Counted from the stretch's first letter, positions 16,205-24,750 are shown. The stretch is DNA of 35,595 nucleotides from an uncultured SAR116 cluster alpha proteobacterium (GCA_902583715.1 CACHXC010000015.1:1-35595), one strand, 5' to 3'. Notes: generated by a model from the letters alone, not told the origin. Made by a program: numbers and translations.

Positions 16205-17176
16205 ATGCAAACCAATAATCAAGTGCCTGTGACTGTGCTAACCGGTTTTCTGGGAGCTGGAAAAACTACTCTTCTAAATAGAATTTTAACTGAACAACAC
16301 GGGCAAAAATACGCCGTTATTGTAAATGAATTTGGAGAAGAAGGGATCGATAACGATCTCGTAGTTGATGCTGATGAAGAAGTGTTTGAGATGAATAACG
16401 GCTGCATATGCTGCACAGTGCGTGGAGATCTCATTCGTATTTTGGGTGGCCTGATGAAAAGGGCAGATCAATTAGATGCAATAATAGTTGAGACGACGGG
16501 TCTCGCGGATCCAGCTCCGGTTGCGCAGACATTTTTTGTTGATCAAGATGTAGCAGATCGAACTAAGCTCGATGCGATTGTTACCGTCGCTGACGCCGTG
16601 CACCTTCAAGATCAACTCGGCGAGCATCATGAGGCAGAGGAACAAATTGCATTTGCTGATGTCATTCTTTTAAACAAAACTGATCTTGTTGAAACCAGTG
16701 GGCTTGAGAGTGTTGAAAAACGGATACGTAAGATCAACCCATATGCGAAAATAATAAAAACGGCTCACTGCACTGCACCGCTCACAGAAGTTTTGGGTCT
16801 AGATGCTTTCAGTTTGGAGCGTATTTTGGAGGTTGAACCCGATTTTTTAGACTCTGATCATGATCACGAACACGATGACGACGTTACCAGTGTGTCGTAC
16901 ATCTCAGAAGAGCCGCTCGATCTGGAGAAATTCCAAGCCTGGTTCGGTAAACTCTTGCAAACTCATGGACAAGACATTCTTCGCTCCAAAGGGATCTTGG
17001 ATTTTGCCGGTATCGATGACCGGTACGTTTTTCAGGGTGTTCACATGCTCATGGACGCCTCCCCCATGGGAGCTTGGCCAAAAGAAAAAAAGAAAAGCTC
17101 TCGAGTTGTCTTCATTGGTCGCAACCTTGATAGTATGAATCTTAAAGAGGGCTTCGACGGGTGCAAAGCAACATAA
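16205..17176 (+). CDS. COG0523 (CobW/ZigA-type) GTPase, zinc metallochaperone candidate
   Basis: The 323-residue G3E GTPase shows Walker A 'GFLGAGKTT' (14-22), the COG0523 metal motif C67-x-C69-C70 in 'GCICC', 'ETTGLADP' (96-103) and the base-specificity motif 'NKTD' (157-160). An acidic His patch, 'DSDHDHEHDDD' (216-226), precedes the C-terminal CobW_C domain. Such proteins load zinc onto client metalloproteins using GTP. Being in the zur operon suggests it works in zinc starvation. GAGGG lies about 6 nt upstream of the ATG. Its last five codons overlap the start of the WD40 gene by 16 nt, so the two are probably made together. Confidence 0.9.
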   Translation: MQTNNQVPVTVLTGFLGAGKTTLLNRILTEQHGQKYAVIVNEFGEEGIDNDLVVDADEEVFEMNNGCICCTVRGDLIRILGGLMKRADQLDAIIVETTGLADPAPVAQTFFVDQDVADRTKLDAIVTVADAVHLQDQLGEHHEAEEQIAFADVILLNKTDLVETSGLESVEKRIRKINPYAKIIKTAHCTAPLTEVLGLDAFSLERILEVEPDFLDSDHDHEHDDDVTSVSYISEEPLDLEKFQAWFGKLLQTHGQDILRSKGILDFAGIDDRYVFQGVHMLMDASPMGAWPKEKKKSSRVVFIGRNLDSMNLKEGFDGCKAT

Positions 17177-18204
17177 ATACCGGTCGTACTCGGGAACTCG
17201 GCATTGGTGAAACGGAGATTGAAAAGCGTGGGCTTAAACTCAATTTCGATGCACCCCTCACCACCGTTGCATCGATCGACGATGCTGTGGGTGCTGGGTT
17301 TGGGGATGGCTCACTGACATTTTTTCGTCCCGGTTTAGCACCAGTCACCCATAAGATACATGAAGGTGTGATACTTTGCATGGCCAAACACAAAAACGGT
17401 TTGATTTCTGGGGGAGACGACGGCCGCTTTCTTGCCATCAAACAAAATGGTGACATAACAGAGATTGCAGTTTTTGGCACAAAGTGGGTCGACTGCGTAG
17501 CAGCCAGTGACGAAATTGTTGCGTGCTCATCAGGTTCTGATGTGCACCTTTTTGAGCATGGAAAATCTGACGGAAAAGTCTTTAAACATCAAAGCACCGT
17601 TGGTGGATTAGCTTTTGATAAGAAAGGTCAACGCTTAGCAGTCGCTCATTATGAGGGTGTAACGATCTGGGAACGCTCAAAGCGTCGCTGGAAGTCGACA
17701 AGACTATTTTGGAAAGGGTCACATGGCAATGTATCCTTTAGCCCCGACGGCAAATACATAGTAACCACCATGCAGGAAAATTCTGTCCATGGTTGGCGTT
17801 TGCGAGACAAAGGCGACCTTGCAATGTCTGGGTACCCCGCAAAGGTCAAAAGCCTTGATTGGGTTGGAGATACACCATTCCTTGCAACCTCTGGCGCAGA
17901 TGAGGCAATTTGTTGGCCGTTTGACGGTAAATTTGGACCGATGGAGCGTTCTCCAGTTTGTGTTGCTCACAATCGCAAGAAATTGGCAACCTTTGTAAGG
18001 GGATTGCCCGGGGAGGAAGCAGTTTTTGCAGGGTTTCAGGATGGCGCAGTTTTACTAGCCAAGCTTGATGAAGAAAAAAAGGCTATTGCTATCCGCGGCT
18101 CAACGAATGCTGAGGTCAGCGGCATAGCAGTCTCTAACTGCGGCTCTCATATTCTTATTGGCGATATAGCCGGAAATGTACTTTGGGCTCCTTTGTGGGC
18201 ATAG
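17161..18204 (+). CDS. WD40-repeat protein coupled to the zinc GTPase
   Basis: The 347-residue soluble protein consists of about seven weak WD40-type repeats forming one beta-propeller. Blades can be seen as 'GLISGGDDGRFLAI', 'HGNVSFSPDGKYIVTTMQEN', 'FLATSGADEAICWPF' and 'SHILIGDIAGNVLWAP'. There is no signal peptide, so it should be cytosolic. The GTG at 17161 is the best start, overlapping the GTPase end by 16 nt, which indicates translational coupling. Propellers of this kind act as protein-protein platforms, so it may dock client proteins for the GTPase; this is inference from the operon. It is unrelated to any metal-binding family by visible motifs. Confidence 0.85.
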   Translation: MQSNINTGRTRELGIGETEIEKRGLKLNFDAPLTTVASIDDAVGAGFGDGSLTFFRPGLAPVTHKIHEGVILCMAKHKNGLISGGDDGRFLAIKQNGDITEIAVFGTKWVDCVAASDEIVACSSGSDVHLFEHGKSDGKVFKHQSTVGGLAFDKKGQRLAVAHYEGVTIWERSKRRWKSTRLFWKGSHGNVSFSPDGKYIVTTMQENSVHGWRLRDKGDLAMSGYPAKVKSLDWVGDTPFLATSGADEAICWPFDGKFGPMERSPVCVAHNRKKLATFVRGLPGEEAVFAGFQDGAVLLAKLDEEKKAIAIRGSTNAEVSGIAVSNCGSHILIGDIAGNVLWAPLWA

Positions 18205-18220
18205 GAGATAGATTTTGGGA

Positions 18221-18466
18221 ATGTTCGACAAAAAGCGCCCGAACTCTGCGGCTGTTGGCAGAATAAAGGATTTGATCAAGCATAATTTGAATCTGCCCGA
18301 AACAACTATATTGAGCGTTGTAGAATTGACATGTCATGAGCCAGGTTGTCCACCTACCGAAACAATCATAACAGCACACGCTGAGGATAATTCGAGACGA
18401 GATTGGCGGATTAACAAACCAATCTCAGAAATTAGTGAGAAGGATATTAGCGCAATAAATGGTTAA
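18221..18466 (+). CDS. small conserved-looking protein with CHEPGC motif
   Basis: The protein has 81 residues from the ATG at 18221, or 83 from a TTG at 18215 whose spacing to the upstream GGAG (18204-18207) is actually better. It has a basic N-terminus, a central beta-type stretch and 'CHEPGCPPTET' at about residues 38-48, where two cysteines and a histidine could bind a metal. It has no signal peptide. It begins 16 bp after the WD40 gene and ends the plus-strand zinc operon, so it probably works with the GTPase and propeller. I do not recognise a named family. Confidence 0.75.
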   Translation: MFDKKRPNSAAVGRIKDLIKHNLNLPETTILSVVELTCHEPGCPPTETIITAHAEDNSRRDWRINKPISEISEKDISAING

Positions 18467-18496
18467 ATTAAGATAAACTAAAACAGCAGTGTCTGC

Positions 18497-19639
18497 TCAT
18501 AGCCAATGGCCAACTGATGAGCTTATCCAAGATTTAAAAAATTCATCAAGGGTCGCCCTTTCAATTCCATCTGTTATGAATACAAGCTTCGTCCGATGAT
18601 CTCCGTCTGGCCAATCGTCGAGCCATATTGGATCATGAAAAATATGTTGAACACCATGAATAACCATTGGGTTCCCCGGTCGATCAGCAGTATTGACAAT
18701 GCCTTTTATGCGAAGCAATCGAGACGCCTGGGTAAACAATAATGCCTCAAGCGCTGTGGCAAAAGTGTCAATCTTGACCGGCTGATCAAGAACTAAGGTG
18801 AAAGATCGAATGTTTTGTCCATGACGGGTCACATCATGTTGATGATGTCCACCGTTTTGTTCTGTCGTTATCTCATCTTCCATATGATGGTGGTGGTGGT
18901 GATCATCCTCGGCAGGAGAAACCTCAGCGTTAAGCCATTTTAGAACATCAATCGTTTTGTTGCTGGGATCGTAGAGAGATGTATCAAATAAATTACCAAA
19001 TTTAAATGACCCATCATGTCGATCCCAAATTTGCGCTGTTGGATTAAGCCTGGATAATTTAGTCCACAACCCATCGATACCCTCTTTGGGGATTTCTATA
19101 TTCTTTATATCCGTCTTTGTAACAACTATCCGGTCAGCGACTGCTACCTGCTTTTCACACTCTTTATGTTTTTCTATCGTCGCAAAACCGTTTGCAGAAT
19201 CCACAGTGGTAACGATGCCACCAAGCATGAACCGATGCTCCAAAAAACGGTCACTCATCAATGTATGAATGACAGGAGCAGGATCAGCCAAACCAGTGGA
19301 TTCCACCACAACCCGTTCAAACTGGGGTATTTCACCGCTCTCTCTCTTGCTATACAACATAAGTAGTGTCTGCCTTATGTCTCCGCGAACTGTGCAGCAA
19401 AGGCATCCTGATGTCATTTCGATGATTTGGTTTTCCGAATGCTCAATCAAAACACCATCGAGACCAACCTCGCCAAACTCGTTGACAATGACGGCTGTGT
19501 TTTGAAATTCTGAATGCCTAAGAATTTCTGACAGTAGTGTGGATTTACCACTTCCCAAAAAACCCGTCAAAAGAGTTACGGGTATAATATCTGGTTGACT
19601 TGTTGCACCCGTCGCATTTTGTCGCTCTGCTAACCCCAT
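18497..19639 (-). CDS. second COG0523 (CobW-type) GTPase with His-rich loop
   Basis: The 380-residue G3E GTPase has Walker A 'GFLGSGKST' (26-34), the metal motif C79-x-C81-C82 in 'GCLCC', 'ESTGLADP' (113-120) and 'TKTD' (174-177). A run of six histidines (247-252) and 'GGHHQHD' (264-270) lie in the loop before the CobW_C domain, more than in the first GTPase of this window. It is convergent with the plus-strand zinc operon and forms a pair with DUF1289 upstream (8 bp). A separate metal client or condition is likely, since one genome segment carries two divergent copies. Zinc is the probable metal because of context; cobalt chelation for B12 is not supported by neighbours. Confidence 0.88.
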   Translation of the reverse strand: MGLAERQNATGATSQPDIIPVTLLTGFLGSGKSTLLSEILRHSEFQNTAVIVNEFGEVGLDGVLIEHSENQIIEMTSGCLCCTVRGDIRQTLLMLYSKRESGEIPQFERVVVESTGLADPAPVIHTLMSDRFLEHRFMLGGIVTTVDSANGFATIEKHKECEKQVAVADRIVVTKTDIKNIEIPKEGIDGLWTKLSRLNPTAQIWDRHDGSFKFGNLFDTSLYDPSNKTIDVLKWLNAEVSPAEDDHHHHHHMEDEITTEQNGGHHQHDVTRHGQNIRSFTLVLDQPVKIDTFATALEALLFTQASRLLRIKGIVNTADRPGNPMVIHGVQHIFHDPIWLDDWPDGDHRTKLVFITDGIERATLDEFFKSWISSSVGHWL

Positions 19640-19647
19640 AACTCAGC

Positions 19648-19833
19648 TCAATCGATCCCAGTTGCTATCATCACTAGACGCTTTTTTAACTGTTTCTGTA
19701 TCATCTGGATGTCGTATGGCCGTAGCTTTTTCCATCTGTCACACTCATTGCGAGTACGGCCGCAACCCAAACACCACCCATTTGGTCCTGAGAAATCACA
19801 AACATCAATACAGGGACTTTTGTTTTTCTTCAT
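19648..19833 (-). CDS. DUF1289 small Cys-rich protein
   Basis: The 61-residue protein carries the DUF1289 signature: 'SPCIDVC' with C8 and C12, then 'WCLGCGRT' with C21 and C24, another Cys at 31, and a Trp-Lys-Leu segment after it. The four to five cysteines suggest a zinc or iron-sulfur site; the biochemical role of the family is unknown. It starts a two-gene minus-strand unit with the second COG0523 GTPase, 8 bp apart. The 280 bp upstream (19834-20113) contain AT-rich sequence but no dyad like the one at znuA; a plus-strand frame there has no coding support. Confidence 0.85.
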   Translation of the reverse strand: MKKNKSPCIDVCDFSGPNGWCLGCGRTRNECDRWKKLRPYDIQMIQKQLKKRLVMIATGID

Positions 19834-20113
19834 TCCACAACATTACCTAAATTTGATATTACTGTCGTATATTTTACGCAAAAAATTTCAAACATTGCAG
19901 TCACGTCTAATTTAATTGATGAGGTGTTTTCGGTGGCCACTGATGAATTAATGCAATGCAGGCTTGAACTCACTTACATGAGCTCAAATATCCTCTTCTT
20001 CCGCAACAACTGCGTGAGTTCACGCTTGGTAAACGCTCCAATTTGCGAATCAAGCACATTCAAGACAAAATTAAACGGAGACAACCATATTGCTCAATGT
20101 CTAATGTTTAAAG

Positions 20114-20776
20114 ATGAGTCTTCGTTCTAAACTTCCATCGACTGCGAGCGTTGTAGTCCAGTCTGGAGACGGTCGTCTATCAGCACCTGCCGCAGAGAAA
20201 AATGCTGGTCCGATCACAAAGCTCGTCGAAGAATTCGCGCCAGACAAAGGTCTGGCTCTTGAAATCGCGAGTGGCACTGGGCAGCACATCGTTAAGCTTG
20301 CTGTTGTAAAACCCAATCTGAATTGGCAGCCGTCCGATATAGACCCAATTCGAATTGCGAGCATTGAAACTTGGTGCAAGGACTATAATTTAGCTAATGT
20401 CAGGCCGCCCATCATATTGAATGCGACAGAGATTGGATGGTCCTCCAAATTTACAAGTCAGAAATTCATCTTTTTAGTGAATCTTTTTCACTTAATAAGC
20501 GAAGACGAAGCAACAATATTGATTAGCGAAATTTCTGCGGCATTAGCACCTGGAGGTCGTTCGATAATCTACGGCCCATTCAAAAGGAATAACAAACTTA
20601 CAAGCGCCGGCGATCAAACTTTTCATCACAGTTTAATAGAGGCAGATCCCCAAATTGGGTACAAGAACGATGCATGGATGACTGCCAAGTTTAAGGAGGA
20701 AAAATTGGGACTTCTTAAAGTCGTGCCTATGCCAGCGAACAACTTGGCTTTTGTTTGTGAAAAACTAGGCATGTGA
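20114..20776 (+). CDS. DUF938 family SAM-dependent methyltransferase-like protein
   Basis: The 220-residue protein matches DUF938. It has 'GRLSAPAAEKNAGPI' (about 19-33), the SAM-binding motif I 'ALEIASGTGQH' (about 48-58), 'WQPSDID' (about 72-78), and a Rossmann-type continuation with 'LAPGGRSIIYGPF' near residue 143. The substrate is unknown. I placed the start at ATG 20114. It lies at the right end of the zinc-island segment on the plus strand and ends about 20 bp before the right copy of the direct repeat, so it may be island cargo or a backbone gene. It is not obviously related to zinc. Confidence 0.85.
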   Translation: MSLRSKLPSTASVVVQSGDGRLSAPAAEKNAGPITKLVEEFAPDKGLALEIASGTGQHIVKLAVVKPNLNWQPSDIDPIRIASIETWCKDYNLANVRPPIILNATEIGWSSKFTSQKFIFLVNLFHLISEDEATILISEISAALAPGGRSIIYGPFKRNNKLTSAGDQTFHHSLIEADPQIGYKNDAWMTAKFKEEKLGLLKVVPMPANNLAFVCEKLGM

Positions 20777-20798
20777 GAGAAAAGGGCGCCATTAATCG

Positions 20799-20987
<189 letters not shown>

Positions 20988-21180
20988 TGATTGGAGCATG
21001 ACTTAGCTTAACCCACTGTAATATATAGATAGAGACAGTTATTGTTGATTAAGCCTGACGGTGTGGAGACAGATGGGGGACAGATTCCCGGCATCCTAAC
21101 GAGTAGTGGCAGTTAAGGGACACTTTTTGGGTGGGGCAGATTGTTGGATGAAACCTATAGCTATGAGCGTTATACGTTGA
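20988..21180. other. gap with an att-like core AAGCCTGACGG at 21051
   Basis: No gene is visible in this stretch. At 21051-21061 a sequence close to the tRNA-core repeat found at 24213 and 26177 occurs, followed by 'TGTGGAGACA' and 'GGGGGACAG', comparable to 'TGTGGACA' repeats after 24223. It is probably another integrase site or scar, but the upstream 48 nt do not match the other two copies. Confidence 0.45.
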
Positions 21181-22299
21181 TCATTGGACTCTGTACTCGT
21201 TGATTGCGTTTAATTCTGGTACCACACCTATTCCCGGCTCATCGCCTAAATCCATGCAACTCATTGATGATTCAAAGAAACCCGCGGCTATAAATGTCCG
21301 TAATGGGTTTGGATTACAGTCTAACTCAAGAATCCCATCTCCACCAACAGCTGCTAAGGCATGAGCAGAAGCCATCAACCCCACACCACCGCCAAGAAAA
21401 TGTGGGCAATATGATTTCTTGGCCGCTATAATTGCTTTTGCAAGTGGCACTGTTTCGGTTAAACCACCCCATTTTGCCAAATCAGGTTGCACTATTCCTA
21501 AATAACCCGTTGAAATAATGTGTTTGAACCTGTCTTTGCTGAATATATTTTCGCCGGCGGCCAGAGGCATATTGCTAATTTCAATTAACCCATACCATTC
21601 TTCGTCAGGACGATCCGCAGCTATCGGCTCCTCTACCCAGCTTACATTGAAAGGATTGATATTTTGGATCATGTGTTTAGCTTGATCCATTGTCCATGAT
21701 TGATTTGCATCCAACATAAGTTTCCCATCACTGCCGAGCAAATCACGCAAATCTTTTATATTTTTGAGGTCGGTATCTTTATCGAATCCAATTTTCAATT
21801 TAAGAGAGTCATGGCCTGCAGCGAGTGCAACTTCGGCTGTTTTCCTGGCTGTTGCAGGACTAATACCACTCGCATAAGTGGCGACCTTATTTCTTGTTCC
21901 ACCGAGATATTTCCACAAAGGCTGCGAAAGACGCCTGGCGCACAAATCATGCATCGCTATGTCAACTCCGGCAATACACTGTGCAATTGGTCCATACTCG
22001 CCTGTCTGTAAACATAATACCCAAGTTTTACTGGTCAATTGTTCAAAAGCATCCTCTGGTTTTTCAAAAGATTGGGAGCAAATCAAATTGCTCAAGACAC
22101 TTTTGACAATCTTTGCACGGTGCTCAGCACCAACCGCTGGATAATTACACCATATCTCGCCAAACCCACTTACATTATCTTGGTCAACAAGTTTAACAAT
22201 CACCATAGGTCTATCGTTCATTGTACCAAAAGAAGTCTGCACCGGTGCTTCCAGCGGGTATCTATAGACATAAGTTTCAACTGCTTTGATTCTAATCAT
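21181..22299 (-). CDS. mandelate racemase/muconate-lactonizing (enolase superfamily) enzyme
   Basis: The 372-residue protein has the capping domain (about 1-125) and the beta/alpha barrel of the enolase superfamily. Catalytic positions resemble mandelate racemase: K167-x-K169, metal ligands D197, E223 and E250, and the D273-H300 dyad ('QPDLAKWGG', 'CPHFLGGG'). The protein therefore abstracts a proton alpha to a carboxylate with Mg2+, acting as racemase, epimerase or sugar-acid dehydratase; the substrate cannot be read. It is divergent from a sulfatase gene across 173 bp, which suggests joint use in breakdown of a sulfated carbohydrate or acid, though the pair is small. The start at 22299 has only a weak ribosome site. 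Confidence 0.88.
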   Translation of the reverse strand: MIRIKAVETYVYRYPLEAPVQTSFGTMNDRPMVIVKLVDQDNVSGFGEIWCNYPAVGAEHRAKIVKSVLSNLICSQSFEKPEDAFEQLTSKTWVLCLQTGEYGPIAQCIAGVDIAMHDLCARRLSQPLWKYLGGTRNKVATYASGISPATARKTAEVALAAGHDSLKLKIGFDKDTDLKNIKDLRDLLGSDGKLMLDANQSWTMDQAKHMIQNINPFNVSWVEEPIAADRPDEEWYGLIEISNMPLAAGENIFSKDRFKHIISTGYLGIVQPDLAKWGGLTETVPLAKAIIAAKKSYCPHFLGGGVGLMASAHALAAVGGDGILELDCNPNPLRTFIAAGFFESSMSCMDLGDEPGIGVVPELNAINEYRVQ

Positions 22300-22472
22300 T
22301 GTCTTTCTCTATTATTAACGCTGCTTGATACAGGAATTTGGCATTTTACAATTAGATTTTCACTTGTAACTGTTATATTTTTTTTTGTTTTTGTTAACCT
22401 AACAAACTTGGTTATCAAAATTCTAATAGTAACCAAAAAAGTCTCATTTACGCTTTATCAGGAAAAATTTTT

Positions 22473-24011
22473 ATGAAGCGACCAAATTTCATATTCATTA
22501 CCTCAGATCAGCAGCGCGGTGACTGCTACGGATTTATGGGTCGTAAGGTGAAAACACCACACTTGGATCAATTAAGGCGTGAAGGAATGCATCTAAGAAA
22601 CTGCATTTCACCGTCTCCGGTCTGCCAGCCAGCAAGGGCCGCAATCTTAACAGGCAAATTACCGAAAACTAATGGCGTAAAAGACAATGGTATTGATCTT
22701 CGGAGAGATCGCGGGGAACTTGGGTTTGCATCAGCACTCTCGAATGCTGGTTATGATACAAGTTTAATTGGCAAAGCCCACTTCGCCACTACGCAAACAT
22801 TTTCACCACAATCAACAGCCGAATGTAAAATTGGATCTGCAGAATACGCACCAAGCTGGAACGGTCCATACATGGGTTTTGAACATGTGGAGCTTCTAAC
22901 GCAAGGTCATTGGCATAAAATACGGCCGCCTGTTACCCCTCCGAGTGGTCAGCACTATGAAAATTGGTTTTTTAATATTGTTGCCAAAGAAAATGCTTTT
23001 GATTTGTGGAAATCTGAGACCAAACAGGGGCTGGGTGCTGCACAAACTTGGGCTTCCGCACTACCAGTTGCCTGGCATAGCTCGACTTGGGTGGCAGATC
23101 GATCAATTGACTGGTTGTCAAAAAGACACAAGGACAAACCTTTTTGTATGTGGGTCTCATTCCCTGATCCACACCACCCATTTGACTGTCCTGAACCGTG
23201 GAGCCTTCTCCATAATCCAAAAGAAGTCGATTTACCAGAATTCTTGGAAAAAGACCTAAATGAGCGGCCGTGGTGGCATAAACGCGCGCTTGAGGATGAA
23301 CCTGATTTGAAAGATCCAGTTTTAAAGCGGTTTCGTAAAGAGGGATCTCGAATGCCTGATCAGACCGAGGCCCAACTCCGCGAAATGACTGCGAATTACT
23401 ATGGAATGATATCACTTATTGATCATAGCGTTGGCCGAATTATAGCTTGCCTAAATGAAAATGATATCTTGGACGAGACTATTGTTATTTACACCTCTGA
23501 TCATGGGGATCACTTGGGAGAGCGTGGATTGTACTTGAAGGGACCAATGTTATACGACTCGTTAATAAACGTCGGGATGATAGTTCGTGGTCCGGGGATT
23601 GAAGCGGGTAGCAGTGAAATCGATCCCGTGACGACTCTAGATGTTGGCGCTACTTTCTGTGACTATGCTGGAACATCTCTGCCAATCGAGGCACAAAGTG
23701 TTTCTCTAAAAAACTGTTTTGAAGGCAAGGGCTCCCCACACAAAGCTGTATATTCTGAATGGGACGTTGCTCCAAGTAGATGCGGTGTCAGATTAGATCT
23801 GCGAACGGTGCATACCGGTAAATCAAAACTTACACTTGAACTTCAGTCAAATGATGGTGAGTTATATGACCTGATTAACGATGTAAATGAAATGAGAAAT
23901 CTCTGGAATGAGCCAAGTGCGGCTGACCTTCAAAAACAAATGCTTAGGTTACTGTGGTCAAGACCAGGTATTGAACTTAATGAATTTGACGACCCGATAG
24001 GTGTAGCCTAG
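22473..24011 (+). CDS. Cys-type (formylglycine) sulfatase
   Basis: The 512-residue protein belongs to the alkaline-phosphatase-superfamily sulfatases. It has 'FITSDQQRGD' with metal ligand D12, the formylglycine motif C51-x-P53-x-R55 in 'PVCQPARAAI', 'GKAHFA' (about 99-104) and, late, 'SDHGDHLGE' with a metal Asp-His pair. The cysteine must be oxidised to formylglycine by a sulfatase-modifying enzyme encoded elsewhere. I see no signal peptide, so it is probably cytoplasmic and acts on imported sulfate esters (choline-sulfatase-like or sugar-sulfate; not resolvable). AGGA lies about 10 nt upstream of the ATG. It shares the divergent 173-bp promoter region with the enolase-family enzyme. Confidence 0.9.
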   Translation: MKRPNFIFITSDQQRGDCYGFMGRKVKTPHLDQLRREGMHLRNCISPSPVCQPARAAILTGKLPKTNGVKDNGIDLRRDRGELGFASALSNAGYDTSLIGKAHFATTQTFSPQSTAECKIGSAEYAPSWNGPYMGFEHVELLTQGHWHKIRPPVTPPSGQHYENWFFNIVAKENAFDLWKSETKQGLGAAQTWASALPVAWHSSTWVADRSIDWLSKRHKDKPFCMWVSFPDPHHPFDCPEPWSLLHNPKEVDLPEFLEKDLNERPWWHKRALEDEPDLKDPVLKRFRKEGSRMPDQTEAQLREMTANYYGMISLIDHSVGRIIACLNENDILDETIVIYTSDHGDHLGERGLYLKGPMLYDSLINVGMIVRGPGIEAGSSEIDPVTTLDVGATFCDYAGTSLPIEAQSVSLKNCFEGKGSPHKAVYSEWDVAPSRCGVRLDLRTVHTGKSKLTLELQSNDGELYDLINDVNEMRNLWNEPSAADLQKQMLRLLWSRPGIELNEFDDPIGVA

Positions 24012-24164
24012 TCACTGATACTGACGCGCTAATTATGTTCCAAATCCATTTCTTTTCCAAGTTTGCATTTCCAATATACACGCCTATTGCGAACGCTTTT
24101 ATTGTTCACTGGTTGGTTCAATTCGATATTTGTGAGCTCTTTAGGTCATCTGCCTGAATGGATC

Positions 24165-24223
24165 ACAAATAAATATCATACCAAATCAACAATATAACAG
24201 TTCAAACACTTCGAGCCTGACGG
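24165..24223. repeat. 59-nt att-like repeat, left copy
   Basis: It aligns without gaps to 26129-26187: both begin 'ACAAATAAATATCATA', share 'TATAACA' and 'ACAC' in the middle, and end in 'GAGCCTGACGG'. The last ten bases equal the tRNA-Met anticodon-region sequence at 24375 and 20976. Right after it come two copies of TGTGGACA, plausible recombinase arm sites. No gene is seen in 24012-24325. Confidence 0.7.
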
Positions 24224-24264
24224 TATGTGGACAAAATGTGGACACCAAGGAGGGTATCGAACAC

Positions 24265-24297
24265 AAAAAAAGGCCGCAACTCCGAAGAGTTGCGACC
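24265..24297 (-). terminator. strong rho-independent terminator downstream of the third tRNA remnant
   Basis: On the minus strand GGTCGCAACTC pairs with GAGTTGCGGCC (11 bp, one G-U pair), loop TTCG, followed by seven T. It lies about 30 nt beyond the CCA end of the tRNA fragment at 24326. Its sequence differs from the hairpins at 10210 and 20885. Confidence 0.85.
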
Positions 24298-24325
24298 TGA
24301 TAACTGTCTGTAATATATAACTATT

Positions 24326-24387
24326 TGGTTGCGGGGGCAGGATTTGAGCCTGCGACCTTCAGGTTATGAGCCTGACGAGCTATCAGC
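24326..24387 (-). pseudogene. 3' fragment of initiator-type tRNA-Met (CAT)
   Basis: On the minus strand it runs from the end of the D-arm ('TAGCTCGTCAGG', typical of tRNA-fMet) through the CAT anticodon, T-arm and acceptor to CCA at 24326. It is slightly longer than the fragment at 20934 but still lacks the 5' acceptor strand and the first half of the D-arm. The upstream sequence belongs to the cNMP-binding gene, which ends inside the fragment. Confidence 0.85.
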
Positions 24388-24750
24388 CATGTAACTTCGT
24401 GAAACATCTAGCCATTTTTGGAAGCAATGTATCAAAAATGGATCGGCTTGACTTAAAAGCAATGAGAGGTGCGATTCTGGTATAACTATGACAGTGGTTT
24501 CTTTTGTAGCCGTAGCGGTGAAATACCTAGTTTCATTGTTGAATAGTATTTTCCAAACACCCACAACTTCAACCTCCCCAAGCAACGCTGTCCGCTCAAT
24601 GACATTATCGTGATGCCTGGTTAGTTCTAACTCCCCCTTTTCTACTATGAATCCATCACCATTTATGTCGCCCTCCCGAAACAAAACGTCTCCGCTCAGA
24701 AAGAAGCGTCGAGAAAACTTTTTTGCCAAGCCATCAAAATCATAGTTCAC
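24364..24750 (-). CDS. cyclic-nucleotide-binding-domain protein, 3' end fused into tRNA remnant
   Basis: The 128-residue product is a single cNMP-binding (CRP-like) beta-roll: 'FFLSGDVLFREGDINGDGFIV' (about residues 16-36, in two pieces a capped hairpin), 'GELELT' and 'LLGEVEVVG' where a phosphate-binding cassette would be, though the usual Arg-Ser core is not evident. No DNA-binding domain or output domain follows. The last codons (Ser-Ser-Gly-Ser-stop) are read from the tRNA-Met fragment, and the stop is TAA from its anticodon loop. The gene was therefore probably cut by recombination and once continued. AGGTGA about 5 nt upstream supports the ATG at 24750. Function unknown. Confidence 0.75.
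   Translation of the reverse strand: MNYDFDGLAKKFSRRFFLSGDVLFREGDINGDGFIVEKGELELTRHHDNVIERTALLGEVEVVGVWKILFNNETRYFTATATKETTVIVIPESHLSLLLSQADPFLIHCFQKWLDVSRSYMADSSSGS

Noticed and set aside
18480-18500. Short hairpin AGCAG/CTGCT between convergent genes as a bidirectional terminator
   Set aside because: Only five base pairs and no T-run on either side.
18880-18905. His-tag-like run suggesting vector sequence
   Set aside because: It is in frame inside a COG0523 GTPase, where natural His-rich loops are usual.
19924-20130. 68-codon plus-strand frame before DUF938
   Set aside because: No ribosome site, no recognisable motif, and it overlaps the DUF938 start.
22039-22476. 145-codon plus-strand frame ahead of the sulfatase
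   Set aside because: Mostly antisense to the enolase-family gene and then AT-rich intergenic sequence; the product has no coherent pattern.
24326-24400. Complete tRNA-Met gene
   Set aside because: The 5' acceptor strand and most of the D-arm are missing; only the 3' part matches.
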